Below, one piece after another: positions 1 to 9,342 of a stretch of DNA of 64,000 nt. Origin of the DNA: an uncultured Ruminococcus sp. (GTDB taxonomy: Bacteria; Bacillota; Clostridia; Oscillospirales; Ruminococcaceae); contig CALXIQ010000007.1 of NCBI GenBank assembly GCA_944388405.1, forward strand, positions 1-64,000, written 5' to 3'. The position numbers and the translations under genes were made by a program. How positions within the stretch are numbered: position 1 is the first letter of the stretch; each line of letters opens with the position of its first letter. Below the pieces are notes generated by a model. The model was not told the DNA's origin and did not search any database. It saw only the letters and a list, made by a program, of their open reading frames with translations.

Positions 1-552
1 CTTTTCCAGCGCCTTGCCTCTATGAGATACCGAATTTTTAAACTCGGCGTCCACTTGAGCAAAGCTTTTATCGCCGTACATAAAAATCGGGTCGTAGCCA
101 AAGCCGTTTTCACCCAGTGGGGCAAAACCTATTTTACCCTCGCACCGCCCCTCAACAGAGATTTCACTGCCGTCGGGTCTGATAAAATGTATAGCGCAGA
201 TAAATCTTGCGCCTCTGTTTTCCTCATCGACGCCTTTAAGCTTTTCAAGTATAAGGTCGCATCTTTCCTTATCGGATGAAAGGCCGCCGTATCTTGCGGA
301 ATAAACTCCCGGTTCGCCGCCCAGAGCGTCTACAGCCAGACCGCTGTCGTCTGCAAGTACTGCGCACTTTTTCAAATCGTAAATAGCCCGTGCCTTTATG
401 GCTGCGTTTTCAGCAAAGGTTTTTCCCGTTTCTTCAGCTTCTATATTTACTCCTGCTTCACTCTGGGAAATCACATCGTAGCCCAGCGGCTCAAGCAGCT
501 CTTTGTATTCACGTATTTTTCCTTTGTTGTTGCTGGCAATAATCAGCTTCAT
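1..552 (-). CDS. rdgB: XTP/dITP diphosphatase (RdgB/HAM1), 3' end cut by window edge
   Basis: House-cleaning nucleotide pyrophosphatase that hydrolyses non-canonical purine triphosphates (dITP, XTP) to monophosphates in the cytoplasm. The protein begins MKLIIASNNKGKIREY, the family's N-terminal nucleotide-binding signature (SNNKGK). The conserved middle motifs LADDSGLAVDALGGEPGVYS and ENGFGYDPIF are both present, and the visible part ends at the conserved VSHRGKAL region, so only a short C-terminal tail is missing. The ATG at 552 is preceded by a ribosome binding site (AAAGGAC). It is the last gene of a minus-strand run behind ftsY, with a gap of about 100 nt. The family is certain; substrate preference is from family knowledge. 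Confidence 0.95.
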   Translation of the reverse strand, partial: MKLIIASNNKGKIREYKELLEPLGYDVISQSEAGVNIEAEETGKTFAENAAIKARAIYDLKKCAVLADDSGLAVDALGGEPGVYSARYGGLSSDKERCDLILEKLKGVDEENRGARFICAIHFIRPDGSEISVEGRCEGKIGFAPLGENGFGYDPIFMYGDKSFAQVDAEFKNSVSHRGKALEK

Positions 553-651
553 TTTTATGTCCTTTCAACTTAACCTAAGAAATCAAAATTCTCATCACAC
601 CAACATTTAACCCAAAACCTGCTCGCAAAGCTTGCGGTTTTTAAACGTTTG

Positions 652-1557
652 CTATTCAAACAGCGCGTTTACAAAATCCTTTGCTGAAAACGGCTGAATA
701 TCGTCTATCTTCTCACCTACCGTAACCAGCTTTACTGGAACCTTCAAATCATCGGCGATGCTGATTATTATACCGCCCTTAGCGGTTCCGTCAAGCTTGG
801 TGAGAATTATTCCCGTTATATCGGCGACCTCGTTAAACTGCTTCGCCTGATTTACCGCATTCTGACCTGTGGTTGCGTCCAGCGCCAGCAGCACTTCAAG
901 AGCGCAGCCCTCCGCCTGCTGATGAACAATCCTTGAAATCTTGCGAAGTTCGTCCATAAGATTTTTCTTGTTGTGAAGCCGTCCCGCCGTATCGCAGATA
1001 ACAACATCGGTTTTTCTCGCCTTTGCCGCCGTCAGAGCGTCAAACACAACTGCCGCAGGGTCAGAGCCTTCGTTGTGCTTAATTATGTCAACTCCCGCTC
1101 TCTGAGTCCACACCTCCAGCTGGTCGATTGCCGCCGCTCTGAAGGTATCCGCCGCCGCAACAAGCACCTTCTTGCCTTCGTTTTTAAGCTGATAGGCAAG
1201 CTTTCCTATGGTGGTGGTTTTTCCTACGCCGTTTACTCCTATAACAAGTATCACCGACGGAACGGTGGACAAATCAAGGGGCTTATCCTCGCCAAGCATT
1301 TCGGCAATAACCTCTTTAAGCATATCCATTATCATAGACGGCTCTTTTACGCCCTCACTTTTCACACGCTCCCTCAGCTCGTCGCATATCTTCATGGAGG
1401 TCGTAACGCCTATATCGCACATAATAAGGGTTTCCTCAAGCTCCTCAAACAAATCCTCGTCTATTTTTGTAAAGGAATTGAGAAGACTTTCAATCTTACT
1501 CATCATCGAGTCCTTGGTTTTTTTCAGTCCCGCTTTAAGCCTTTCAAAAAATCCCAT
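652..1557 (-). CDS. ftsY: Signal recognition particle receptor FtsY
   Basis: GTPase that docks SRP-ribosome complexes at the membrane for co-translational insertion of membrane proteins. 301 residues. A short helical N domain (about 1-95) is followed by the G domain: P-loop GVNGVGKT at 107-114, DTFRAAAIDQL near 137-147, DTAGR at 189-193 and TKLDGTAKGG near 253-262. It lacks the long acidic A domain of E. coli FtsY, as is usual in Firmicutes. It follows smc by 14 nt on the same strand, the smc-ftsY order common in Firmicutes, so the two are probably co-transcribed. Confidence 0.97.
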   Translation of the reverse strand: MGFFERLKAGLKKTKDSMMSKIESLLNSFTKIDEDLFEELEETLIMCDIGVTTSMKICDELRERVKSEGVKEPSMIMDMLKEVIAEMLGEDKPLDLSTVPSVILVIGVNGVGKTTTIGKLAYQLKNEGKKVLVAAADTFRAAAIDQLEVWTQRAGVDIIKHNEGSDPAAVVFDALTAAKARKTDVVICDTAGRLHNKKNLMDELRKISRIVHQQAEGCALEVLLALDATTGQNAVNQAKQFNEVADITGIILTKLDGTAKGGIIISIADDLKVPVKLVTVGEKIDDIQPFSAKDFVNALFE

Positions 1558-1571
1558 AAAATCTCTCCTAA

Positions 1572-4500
1572 CTACTGAAGCTTCATATTTTCGGTATCAG
1601 CCATGCTCATTTTCAACAGCTTTGATATTCCGTCCTCCTGCATGGTAACTCCGTAAAGCACATCGGCTTCTTCCATTGTTCCGCGGCGGTGTGTGATGGT
1701 AATAAACTGCGTGGTATCGGTAAACCTGTGAAGATACTGTGCAAATTTCGTTACGTTTACGTCGTCCAGCGCCGCTTCTATTTCATCAAGCAAACAGAAT
1801 GGCGATGGGCTTATTTTCAGTATTGAAAAATAAATGCATATGGCAACAAAAGCCTGCTCTCCGCCGGAAAGCAGCGACAAATTCTTGATAAGCTTGCCGG
1901 GAGGCTCAACCTTTATGTCGATGCCGCACTCCAGCACATTTTCACTGTCGGTAAGGGAAAGCTCTCCCAAGCCGCCGCCGAACAATTCGGTGAAAATCTC
2001 CTTGAAGTTGCGGTTAATCTTTTCAAAGGTTTCGGTAAACATCGACTTCATGTTTTCCGTCAGACTGTAAATAAGCTCCTCCAGCTCTAGCTTGGAGGTG
2101 TTTACGTCGTCAAGCTGACCCTTCATAAACTCATACCGCTGCGAAACCTCGGCGTATTCCTCAATTGCTCCAAGATTTACGCTTCCGAGATTTTTGATTT
2201 TGTTTCTCAGCTCGGAAAGTCTTTTGCCCGCTTCAAAAACGTCGTCAAGCTTTTGAGCACGCTCCTCCGCTTCGGTTCGGGTAAGCTCATATTCATCCCA
2301 CAGCCGGGAAACAAGCTTGTCAAAATCGGTAGTGCAGGAAGCCTTTCGCTCGGAAACACGGTTTATCTCGTTTGACAGGGTTTCCTTTTCCTCCGTCTTT
2401 AGCTTCTGCTCGCTTCTCAGCTTGTTTGCTTTTAAGTCGTATTCGCTATGCTCTCGCTGCGCCTTTTCTATGCTGAAATTAATTCTTGCAATAACCTCTC
2501 CCGAGCCATCAATTGCCTTGTTAATTTCTACTATCTCCGCCCGCTTTTCCTCAATGGATTGCTTGTTCTCCAGAATTTTTTCTTTCAGCCTGCCGCTGTC
2601 GTCGCTGTTAGTTTCAAGACTGGTTTTAAGCCTTTCTATTGACAGCCTGCAAGCTTCCTCGTCCTTGGAAAGCTCCACCGACTTCATTTTCTGCTGTGAC
2701 AGCCGTGACATAAGCTGCTCCCTCTGAGATTTAAGCTCGTCTATCCGGTTCTGGGAATTAGCCAGCTTTTCCTCGCTGTCGAAAATCTGCTTATCGGCGT
2801 CGGAAAGCAGGGAATTTGTTTCATCAATTTCCTGCTGTGTGGCTATAAGCTTATCCTTCAAGGATTCCATGCTTTGTTTTACGCTTTCAAGCTTTTCAGC
2901 ATACTGCTCCGAGTATTCCCTCACCCGTTTAATTTCCATATCAAGGCGAAGCTCGTCCTTTGAAAGACTGTCAAGCTGTTCCTTTACACCATCTATATCT
3001 GCACCCAACTTTGCAGCCTCCTGAGAAAGCTTTTCCCTCTCATTTTTCAGCCTGTCGTTTTCCGACTGCGCCTTATCACGCTGACGATCTAAAGCGTCAA
3101 TTTCGTTTTTACGGGTAAGTATTCCGGTGTTTTTAGAAACGCTTCCTCCCGTAAATGAGCCGCCGGAGTTTATAACCTGCCCGTCCAGGGTAACAATGCG
3201 GAATCTGTAGCCGTATTTCTTTGCTATAACCGTCGCCAGGTCGATGTTTTCCGCTACGCACACCCTGCCCAGCAGGCTGTTTATAACTCCCTCGTATCGC
3301 TTATCAAACTGTGCCAGGTCACAGGCGAGGGCTACAAAGCCTTCCTCATTTTCAGGTACATCCGAAAGCCGCTGACCCTTAACCGACGTCAGCGGCAGAA
3401 AGGTAGCCCTGCCGGCTTTTGACTCTTTAAGCAGCCTTATTCCACGTTTTGCAGCATCCTCGTTTTCAACGATTATATTTTGCAAAGCGCCCCCAAGAGC
3501 GGTTTCAATCGCCACGGAATATTCGGGTCTGACGCTTATAAGCTGCGCCACTGAACCGCAAACGCCCGAAACACGTCCCTGCTTTGACGCCTGAAGAATA
3601 TGCTTTACGCTGTAAGCAAAGCCTTCCATGGAATTTTCAAGGTCGCGAAGCAGTCCAAGTTTTTGTACTATTCCTTTGAGAGCCACATCGTTTTGCAGAA
3701 ATTTATCCTCAGCGGCTTTAAGCTTTTCCTTTCTGTTTTCAAAAAGCTTTGAAAGGCCTGCCAGCTTGTTTTGGTTCTCATTTTTTAAGTCGGCGGTCTT
3801 ATTTTTTGACTTCGTTAAATTATCAAGTTCCGATGCGGTGAATTTCGCCTTGGTTTGAGTATCTTTCATTTCATCGGCGGCGGCGCTTATTCCCTCCTGA
3901 ATTTCCGAAAGATTGTTTTTAGCGTTTTCAAGCTTAAAGCTAAGCTCCGATTTTTTCAGGTACAGCAGATTAAGACCGCTGTTTGAATCGGCAAACTCCC
4001 GGTCAAATTCTTCCGATTGCAACTGCAAACCCGCCAGCTTTTCCTCGTCGGCTTTGATTTCAAGGTCAAGCTTTTCTTTCCTCTCAGCAGCATCTTTTAA
4101 ATCATTTTCACGTTTTTTTAACTCGGTTTCAAGAAAATATTCCGAGCTTCTTGACTGCTCGGTCTGCTCCTCCAGCTGCTTTACAGACTCGCTCAGATGT
4201 TCTATATCATTTTCAAGCACTGCGATTTTTGCGCCTGCCTGAGAATTATCAAGCTCCGTCTGATGTATCTTATCCCTAAGCTGGTCCACCTCTGCGGATT
4301 TTTCCGCACTCATGGCAAAGGCGTCCTCTATGCTGTCCTCCAGAACGTCAAGCTCCTCCGTAATTGTATTATACTGAACGTCAAGGGATTCAAGCTTGTC
4401 GTTATAACCCTTTTCCGAATCGGCAAGCTCCTTTAATTTGTGAACCCACACCGAAATTTCAAGACTACGTTTTTCGTCGTCCAGCTCACGGAACTTCTTT

Positions 4501-5135
4501 GCCTTTTCGCACTGCTTTTCCAGCGGACCGATTCTGTCTTCAAGCTCGGTCATTATGTCGTTAAGACGGGCTATATTATCCTCGGCAGCAGAAAGCTTCC
4601 GCTCCGCTTCTTCCTTTTTGTATCTGAATTTTGAGATTCCCGCCGCTTCTTCGAAAATTTCACGCCGCTCAGTAGACTTGCTGCTGACGATGTCGGCGAT
4701 TTTTCCCTGACCTATTATGGAGTACCCGTCTCTGCCAAGACCGGTATCCATAAAAAGCTCCACAATGTCCTTGAGCCTTGAAGGTGCGCCGTTTATCATG
4801 TATTCGCTGTCGCCGTTTCTGTACAATTTTCTGGACACTGAAACAATGTCGGTATCAACCTCCAGCGCCCTGTCCTCGTTGTCGATAGTGAGAGTTACCT
4901 GTGCAAAGCCGGCTCTGGGACGTGATTTTGAGCCGTTGAAAATAACGTCCTCCATTCGCCCTCCTCTGAGGGTCTTTGAGGACTGCTCTCCCATTACCCA
5001 TCTCATTGCGTCGCCGATGTTGGATTTTCCCGAGCCGTTAGGACCCACAACGGCAGAAATGCCCTTATCAAATTCAAGCTTTACCTTGTCGGGAAAGGAC
5101 TTGAAGCCGTGAAGCTCAAGGGATTTAAGGTACAT
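1572..5135 (-). CDS. smc: Chromosome segregation ATPase SMC
   Basis: Core subunit of the SMC-ScpAB condensin that organises and segregates the chromosome. 1187 residues, the normal length. The N-terminal ATPase half carries the Walker A motif GPNGSGKSN at 31-39. Two long coiled-coil stretches rich in E, K, L and Q flank a hinge at about 500-660, which includes the glycine-rich GGSFTGGS. The C-terminal half has the ABC signature LSGGEQ near 1088 and Walker B LLDEIEAALDD near 1115. The ATG lies 4 nt after the stop of the radical SAM gene, with a GGCGGTGAG binding site overlapping that stop, so translation is probably coupled. scpA and scpB are not in the window. Confidence 0.98.
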   Translation of the reverse strand: MYLKSLELHGFKSFPDKVKLEFDKGISAVVGPNGSGKSNIGDAMRWVMGEQSSKTLRGGRMEDVIFNGSKSRPRAGFAQVTLTIDNEDRALEVDTDIVSVSRKLYRNGDSEYMINGAPSRLKDIVELFMDTGLGRDGYSIIGQGKIADIVSSKSTERREIFEEAAGISKFRYKKEEAERKLSAAEDNIARLNDIMTELEDRIGPLEKQCEKAKKFRELDDEKRSLEISVWVHKLKELADSEKGYNDKLESLDVQYNTITEELDVLEDSIEDAFAMSAEKSAEVDQLRDKIHQTELDNSQAGAKIAVLENDIEHLSESVKQLEEQTEQSRSSEYFLETELKKRENDLKDAAERKEKLDLEIKADEEKLAGLQLQSEEFDREFADSNSGLNLLYLKKSELSFKLENAKNNLSEIQEGISAAADEMKDTQTKAKFTASELDNLTKSKNKTADLKNENQNKLAGLSKLFENRKEKLKAAEDKFLQNDVALKGIVQKLGLLRDLENSMEGFAYSVKHILQASKQGRVSGVCGSVAQLISVRPEYSVAIETALGGALQNIIVENEDAAKRGIRLLKESKAGRATFLPLTSVKGQRLSDVPENEEGFVALACDLAQFDKRYEGVINSLLGRVCVAENIDLATVIAKKYGYRFRIVTLDGQVINSGGSFTGGSVSKNTGILTRKNEIDALDRQRDKAQSENDRLKNEREKLSQEAAKLGADIDGVKEQLDSLSKDELRLDMEIKRVREYSEQYAEKLESVKQSMESLKDKLIATQQEIDETNSLLSDADKQIFDSEEKLANSQNRIDELKSQREQLMSRLSQQKMKSVELSKDEEACRLSIERLKTSLETNSDDSGRLKEKILENKQSIEEKRAEIVEINKAIDGSGEVIARINFSIEKAQREHSEYDLKANKLRSEQKLKTEEKETLSNEINRVSERKASCTTDFDKLVSRLWDEYELTRTEAEERAQKLDDVFEAGKRLSELRNKIKNLGSVNLGAIEEYAEVSQRYEFMKGQLDDVNTSKLELEELIYSLTENMKSMFTETFEKINRNFKEIFTELFGGGLGELSLTDSENVLECGIDIKVEPPGKLIKNLSLLSGGEQAFVAICIYFSILKISPSPFCLLDEIEAALDDVNVTKFAQYLHRFTDTTQFITITHRRGTMEEADVLYGVTMQEDGISKLLKMSMADTENMKLQ

Positions 5136-5139
5136 TTTC

Positions 5140-6132
5140 TCACCGCCGTTCTATAAGTTTAACGCTTTCTGTCTGCATAGCGTCGGGCACAATTTTAAGC
5201 TGTGTGCCCTTTTGTCTGAAATATTCGATATTGCATTTTTTGTGTCCCTGCGCCTTGCTGAGATTTCTTGCCGGAACGGAAATCTCTCCGTAGCGGCAGC
5301 CATCGCCCAGCAAAGCCGCTATTTTTTTCTGATATATCCGCCCCTCGCACAGTTCACGGAATGCAGGGTGATAAAATCCCCCCAGCGCCTGACCTTCCAC
5401 AACTTCCGATGCGTGAAGCCCAAGCTTTATTACCTTTATGCCACGCCGTTTGGCGTCCTCCAGAAAATCTGCGCACAAATTCACTGCCGAATCAAACTCA
5501 AAAGGCTTGTACTCGCTGCTTTTATAAAGCTGACCCAGTTTAGTTCCTTCAAGAATAACGACCGGATATATCCTTACGGTATCCGGTCCCAGCGCCGCAA
5601 TTTCATTCCAAGTTTTTATTTCATCCTCAATTGTACTTTTATAAAGCCCCACCATCATCTGAAGCCCAAGCTCAAATCCCCTGCTTTTTATAAGCGACGA
5701 AGCCGCAGCCACATCCTGTGAGGTGTGCCCTCTCTCGTTAGCTTGCAGCACATGATTGCACATCGACTGCGCCCCCAGCTCTATCGCCGTAACGCCGAAG
5801 CTTTGCAAAGTATCAAGTATATTTTCATCAATGCAGTCGGGTCTGGTGGAGATGCGTATTCCTTTGAATTTTTCGCCGCCCACAAAAGGTTTTGCGGCGT
5901 TAAGCAGCTCCAGCATATAATCTTTGTCTATCGCTGTAAAGCTTCCGCCGAAAAATGCGATTTCTGTATTTCCAGGGTCGCCCACCTCGCTTAAAGCCTG
6001 AGCGCATATTCTGCCTACATCAGCCCCTCTTGGTATGTCCTGCCTACCTGAAATCGTCCGCTGATTGCAAAATGCGCACATATGGGGACAACCCACATGA
6101 GGAATAAATATGGAAATATTGCTGTGGGACAT
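5140..6132 (-). CDS. Radical SAM protein, Elp3-like family
   Basis: 330-residue radical S-adenosylmethionine enzyme. The cluster-binding motif is CPHMCAFC (CxxxCxxC) at about residues 14-21, followed by the GGSFTAID glycine motif and a TIM-barrel pattern including ISTRPDCID and ELGAQSM, which is typical of the Elp3/coproporphyrinogen-oxidase-like branch. No acetyltransferase domain follows, so it is not a full Elp3. Homologues are often found between rnc and smc in Clostridia, and here it overlaps rnc by one base (TAATG) and sits 4 nt before smc. The substrate is unknown; a role in tRNA or RNA modification is only a guess from the Elp3 relationship. Confidence 0.85.
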   Translation of the reverse strand: MSHSNISIFIPHVGCPHMCAFCNQRTISGRQDIPRGADVGRICAQALSEVGDPGNTEIAFFGGSFTAIDKDYMLELLNAAKPFVGGEKFKGIRISTRPDCIDENILDTLQSFGVTAIELGAQSMCNHVLQANERGHTSQDVAAASSLIKSRGFELGLQMMVGLYKSTIEDEIKTWNEIAALGPDTVRIYPVVILEGTKLGQLYKSSEYKPFEFDSAVNLCADFLEDAKRRGIKVIKLGLHASEVVEGQALGGFYHPAFRELCEGRIYQKKIAALLGDGCRYGEISVPARNLSKAQGHKKCNIEYFRQKGTQLKIVPDAMQTESVKLIERR

Positions 6133-6836
6133 TACACATCTATCCCCATAAGCGCCAACGCCTCTTTTGCGGCAGCCTGTTCCGCAGTTTTTTTGGAACG
6201 TCCCGTACCCTCTCCTATCACGTTGTTGTTAAGCAGCACCTGAACGGTAAACTTTTTATCATGATCAGGCCCCGATTCCGATTTAAGAAAATACTCTATC
6301 TTTTCCTCGGGATTTTTCTGGATTATCTCCTGAAGGCTCGTCTTATAATCGTGGAATGACGAAGAGCCTTTAGGTGTAATATCCTTTGGAATAAAGGAAA
6401 GTATATAGGGAGCAACGGCTTCCATTCCGCCGTCAAGATAAATAGCGGCGATAACCGCTTCAAATGCGTCGGAAATAATGGAAGGACGCTCTCTTCCGCC
6501 AGTCATCTCTTCTCCCTTTCCGAGAAAAATATGACTTCCCAGATCAATCTTCTTTGCAAACTCAAACAGCGAGCTTTCGCACACCAGCGAAGCTCTCAGC
6601 TTGGTAAGCTCCCCCTCGGGGATATGGGTAAAATGCTTGAAAATATAATCCGACACTACGATAGACAGCACCGAATCGCCCAAAAACTCCAGTCTTTCAT
6701 TGCTGTTGCGTGATTTCTTATTTTCATTTGCAAAGGACGAATGTGAAAGCGCCTCGTACAGCAGCTTTTCGTTTTTGAATTTGTAGCCTATCTTTTGCTG
6801 AAGCGTTTCAAGGCTTTGCTGTTCGCTCATAGACAT
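6132..6836 (-). CDS. rnc: Ribonuclease III
   Basis: Double-strand-specific endoribonuclease for rRNA precursor processing and mRNA turnover. 234 residues. The catalytic signature NERLEFLGDSVL is at about 46-57, and the second catalytic patch, with ISDAFEAVIAAIYLDGG, lies near 122-138. A double-stranded RNA-binding domain covers about 160-230 (DYKTSLQE... and TAEQAAAKEAL). The ATG at 6836 has a GGGAGG site 8 nt upstream. The stop codon overlaps the start of the radical SAM gene. It lies 30 nt downstream of plsX; the acpP gene often found between plsX and rnc in other Firmicutes is absent here. Confidence 0.97.
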   Translation of the reverse strand: MSMSEQQSLETLQQKIGYKFKNEKLLYEALSHSSFANENKKSRNSNERLEFLGDSVLSIVVSDYIFKHFTHIPEGELTKLRASLVCESSLFEFAKKIDLGSHIFLGKGEEMTGGRERPSIISDAFEAVIAAIYLDGGMEAVAPYILSFIPKDITPKGSSSFHDYKTSLQEIIQKNPEEKIEYFLKSESGPDHDKKFTVQVLLNNNVIGEGTGRSKKTAEQAAAKEALALMGIDV

Positions 6837-6866
6837 AAAATCGTCCTCCCTTCTTTTGTTTTCAAT

Positions 6867-7874
6867 TTACTGCTGCGGCGTGTTTTTCATGATTTCTATC
6901 GCCGCCGTAATTTCATCTATTACCTTTTTCTCGGTAAACTGCTTTGCCTGTCTTATGGCATTGTAAAACGCCTTTGCATTTGACGAGCCATGAGCCTTTA
7001 TTACCGGCTTGGAGGTCCCCAGCAACGGAGCTCCGCCGTATTCCGAGTAGTCCATTTTCTTTCTGAACTTTTTAATGTTGCCTATTACCATAAGCGCCGC
7101 AAGCTTAGATTTAAAATCGCTTGTAAGCAAAGATTTAAGCTCCCTTGAAAAAAATTTGCCCATTCCCTCGTACAGCTTAAGCAACAGGTTTCCGCTGAAC
7201 CCGTCGGTAACAACTACGTCGCACTCACCTTCAGGTATCTGCCTTGCTTCGATGTTTCCGATAAAATTAACGGGAGCAGACTTAAGCTGCTTGTACGCTT
7301 CAAGCTCCAGCTCTCTGCCCTTTGATTCCTCAGAGCCTATGTTTGCAAGCCCTACTGTGGGGGACTCCACCCCGAGAATCGTGTTCATATACGCCGAGCC
7401 CATTACTCCGAACTGCACCAGCATTTCGGGACGACAGTCGGAATTTGCACCGCTGTCAAGGAGCATTGTGGGCTCTCCCGCAGTAGGTAGGATAGTCGCA
7501 AGGGCGGGACGCTTTATGCCCTTTAATCTTTTTACTATAAAGGTTGCGCCTACCACCAACGCTCCCGTTGAGCCTGCGGAAACAAAAGCGTCGCCCTGCC
7601 CGTCGGCAACAAGCTGCATACCAACTGCCATAGAGCAGTCCTTTTTGCTTTTTATAACATTGGTAGGCTCCTCGCATACGTCGATAACGGTATCGGCGTG
7701 CTTGATTTTAAGCATAGAAATATCGAGCGCATTGTTCTTGGCGCAGAATTTAATCTTGCCCTCGTCGCCTACCAGAGTAATATCAATTCCAAAATCTCTC
7801 TGAGCGTCGATTGCTCCCTTTATTACCTCAAGCGGCGCATTATCGCCGCCAAAAGCATCTAATACTATATTCAT
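6867..7874 (-). CDS. plsX: Phosphate acyltransferase PlsX
   Basis: Converts acyl-ACP to acyl-phosphate, the acyl donor for PlsY in phospholipid synthesis; a peripheral membrane enzyme. 335 residues, the normal length. Family motifs are visible: MNIVLDAFGGDNAP at the N terminus, SAGSTGALVVGATF, LLDSGANSDCRPE and VTDGFSGNLLLKLYEG. The start has an AAAGG site. It is the first gene of the run plsX-rnc-radical SAM-smc-ftsY-rdgB, driven by a clear promoter about 75 nt upstream. No FapR-like operator was recognised in the leader. Confidence 0.97.
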   Translation of the reverse strand: MNIVLDAFGGDNAPLEVIKGAIDAQRDFGIDITLVGDEGKIKFCAKNNALDISMLKIKHADTVIDVCEEPTNVIKSKKDCSMAVGMQLVADGQGDAFVSAGSTGALVVGATFIVKRLKGIKRPALATILPTAGEPTMLLDSGANSDCRPEMLVQFGVMGSAYMNTILGVESPTVGLANIGSEESKGRELELEAYKQLKSAPVNFIGNIEARQIPEGECDVVVTDGFSGNLLLKLYEGMGKFFSRELKSLLTSDFKSKLAALMVIGNIKKFRKKMDYSEYGGAPLLGTSKPVIKAHGSSNAKAFYNAIRQAKQFTEKKVIDEITAAIEIMKNTPQQ

Positions 7875-7946
7875 ACAAATCTACCTTTCCGACTTATTAT
7901 TGCTTTTATATTAATTGCGGTTGCCGATAACAATCCACACGTTTTT

Positions 7947-7975
7947 ATTATAATACACATTTAATAAAAAAGCAA
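7947..7975 (-). promoter_or_regulatory. Vegetative (sigma-A type) promoter of plsX operon
   Basis: On the minus strand the -35 box TTGCTT (7970-7975) and a perfect -10 box TATAAT (7947-7952) are separated by 17 nt. The spacing and the position about 75 nt before the plsX start fit transcription of the whole plsX to ftsY run. Confidence 0.8.
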
Positions 7976-8025
7976 TAAAAAACACGGTAAAAATATGATA
8001 ATAAATCATCCTCATTATTGCCGGG

Positions 8026-9342
8026 TTACAACTCTGCAATCAGCTTGTCAAGATCCTTAAGCCCTCTCTCGGCTATTTTCTCATACCGAAGCTTTTTGTC
8101 CCGTATTTTTTCAGACAACGGGGGTAGTATTCCCATGTTGCAGCCCATAGGCTGGAACTTCTCCACCGACGGGTCGCTGATGTATCTTGAAAGCGCCCCC
8201 AGCATTGTGGTTTCGGGCAGCTTTACATATTCCTTTCCGCTAAGCCGCTTTGCCATATTAAGCCCTGCCGCAATACCGCTTGCCGCCGACTCAATATAGC
8301 CCTCAACTCCCGTAATCTGCCCTGCAAAAAACAGGTTTTCACGGCTTCTCATATTAAACTGACGATTTAACAGCTTTGGTGAATTGATAAATGTGTTTCT
8401 GTGCATAACGCCGTATCTTACAAACTCGGCGTTTTCAAGCCCGGGGATAAGTGAAAAAACTCTCTTCTGCTCGCCGAACTTCAGATTTGTCTGAAACCCT
8501 ACCAGATTGTAAAGAGTACCCCGAGAATTTTCCGCCCTCAGCTGTACCGCCGCATAAGGCCTTCTCCCCGTTCTGGGGTCGGTAAGCCCCACCGGCTTAA
8601 GAGGTCCGAAGCGCATTGTGTCCTCGCCCCTTTTTGCCAGCACCTCAATGGGCATACAGCCCTCGTACACCTTGAAATCGTCTTTGGCAAAATGCTCTTT
8701 GTCAAAATCGTGAAGCGGTGCAGATTCGGCGTTTATAAGCTCGCTGTAAAATCGCAGATACTCATCCTTATCCATAGGACAGTTGACATAATCAGCCTCG
8801 CCCCTGTCGTATCTTGAAGCAAAGAACACCTTACCCTTGTCAAGGCTTTCAAAAGTTACAATTGGTGCAGCGGCATCGTGGAAATACAGGTAATCTCCGC
8901 AAAGCTGCCGGATGCTTTCGGCAAGAGGGTCAGAGGTGAGAGGCCCTGTGGCAACAATAACATCGCCATCTGGTATTTGGGTAACCTCCTCACCGATTAC
9001 CTTTATCAAGGGACAACCCTTGATTTTTTCGGTAACTGCATCTGAAAACTTCTCCCTGTCCACCGCCAGAGCGCCACCGGCGGAAACACGGGTTTTCTCG
9101 GCGCACTCCACAACCAGTGAGCCTAAACGCCGCATTTCCTCCTTTAGCATTCCCGCTGCCGACCCTATTCTTTCGGCTTTAAGGGAATTTGAACACACAA
9201 GCTCCGCAAAGCCTGCATATTTGTGAGCGGGAGAAAACTTTGCCGGCTTCATTTCATAAAGCTCTACCTCAATACCAGCCTTTGCCAGCTGCCACGCCGC
9301 CTCACAGCCTGCCAGCCCTGCGCCTATAACCTTAACCGCCAT
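8026..9342 (-). CDS. trmFO: tRNA (uracil-54,C5)-methyltransferase, folate-dependent
   Basis: FAD enzyme that makes ribothymidine at position 54 of tRNA, using methylenetetrahydrofolate as the carbon donor. 438 residues. It starts with the FAD-binding motif [16 protein letters not shown] and ELYEMKP. Family-specific stretches follow: [27 protein letters not shown] and [18 protein letters not shown]. The start overlaps the last 11 bases of topA and has an AAGGGA site inside topA. The topA-trmFO neighbourhood is common in Firmicutes. The known alternative, TrmA, uses SAM and has a different fold. Confidence 0.97.
   Translation of the reverse strand: MAVKVIGAGLAGCEAAWQLAKAGIEVELYEMKPAKFSPAHKYAGFAELVCSNSLKAERIGSAAGMLKEEMRRLGSLVVECAEKTRVSAGGALAVDREKFSDAVTEKIKGCPLIKVIGEEVTQIPDGDVIVATGPLTSDPLAESIRQLCGDYLYFHDAAAPIVTFESLDKGKVFFASRYDRGEADYVNCPMDKDEYLRFYSELINAESAPLHDFDKEHFAKDDFKVYEGCMPIEVLAKRGEDTMRFGPLKPVGLTDPRTGRRPYAAVQLRAENSRGTLYNLVGFQTNLKFGEQKRVFSLIPGLENAEFVRYGVMHRNTFINSPKLLNRQFNMRSRENLFFAGQITGVEGYIESAASGIAAGLNMAKRLSGKEYVKLPETTMLGALSRYISDPSVEKFQPMGCNMGILPPLSEKIRDKKLRYEKIAERGLKDLDKLIAEL

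Noticed and set aside
973-1578. Plus-strand open frame of 201 codons opposite ftsY
   Set aside because: It lies antisense to a certain gene and has no recognised domain or ribosome site.
7075-7803. Plus-strand open frame of 242 codons opposite plsX
   Set aside because: Antisense shadow of plsX; serine-rich composition typical of such shadows.
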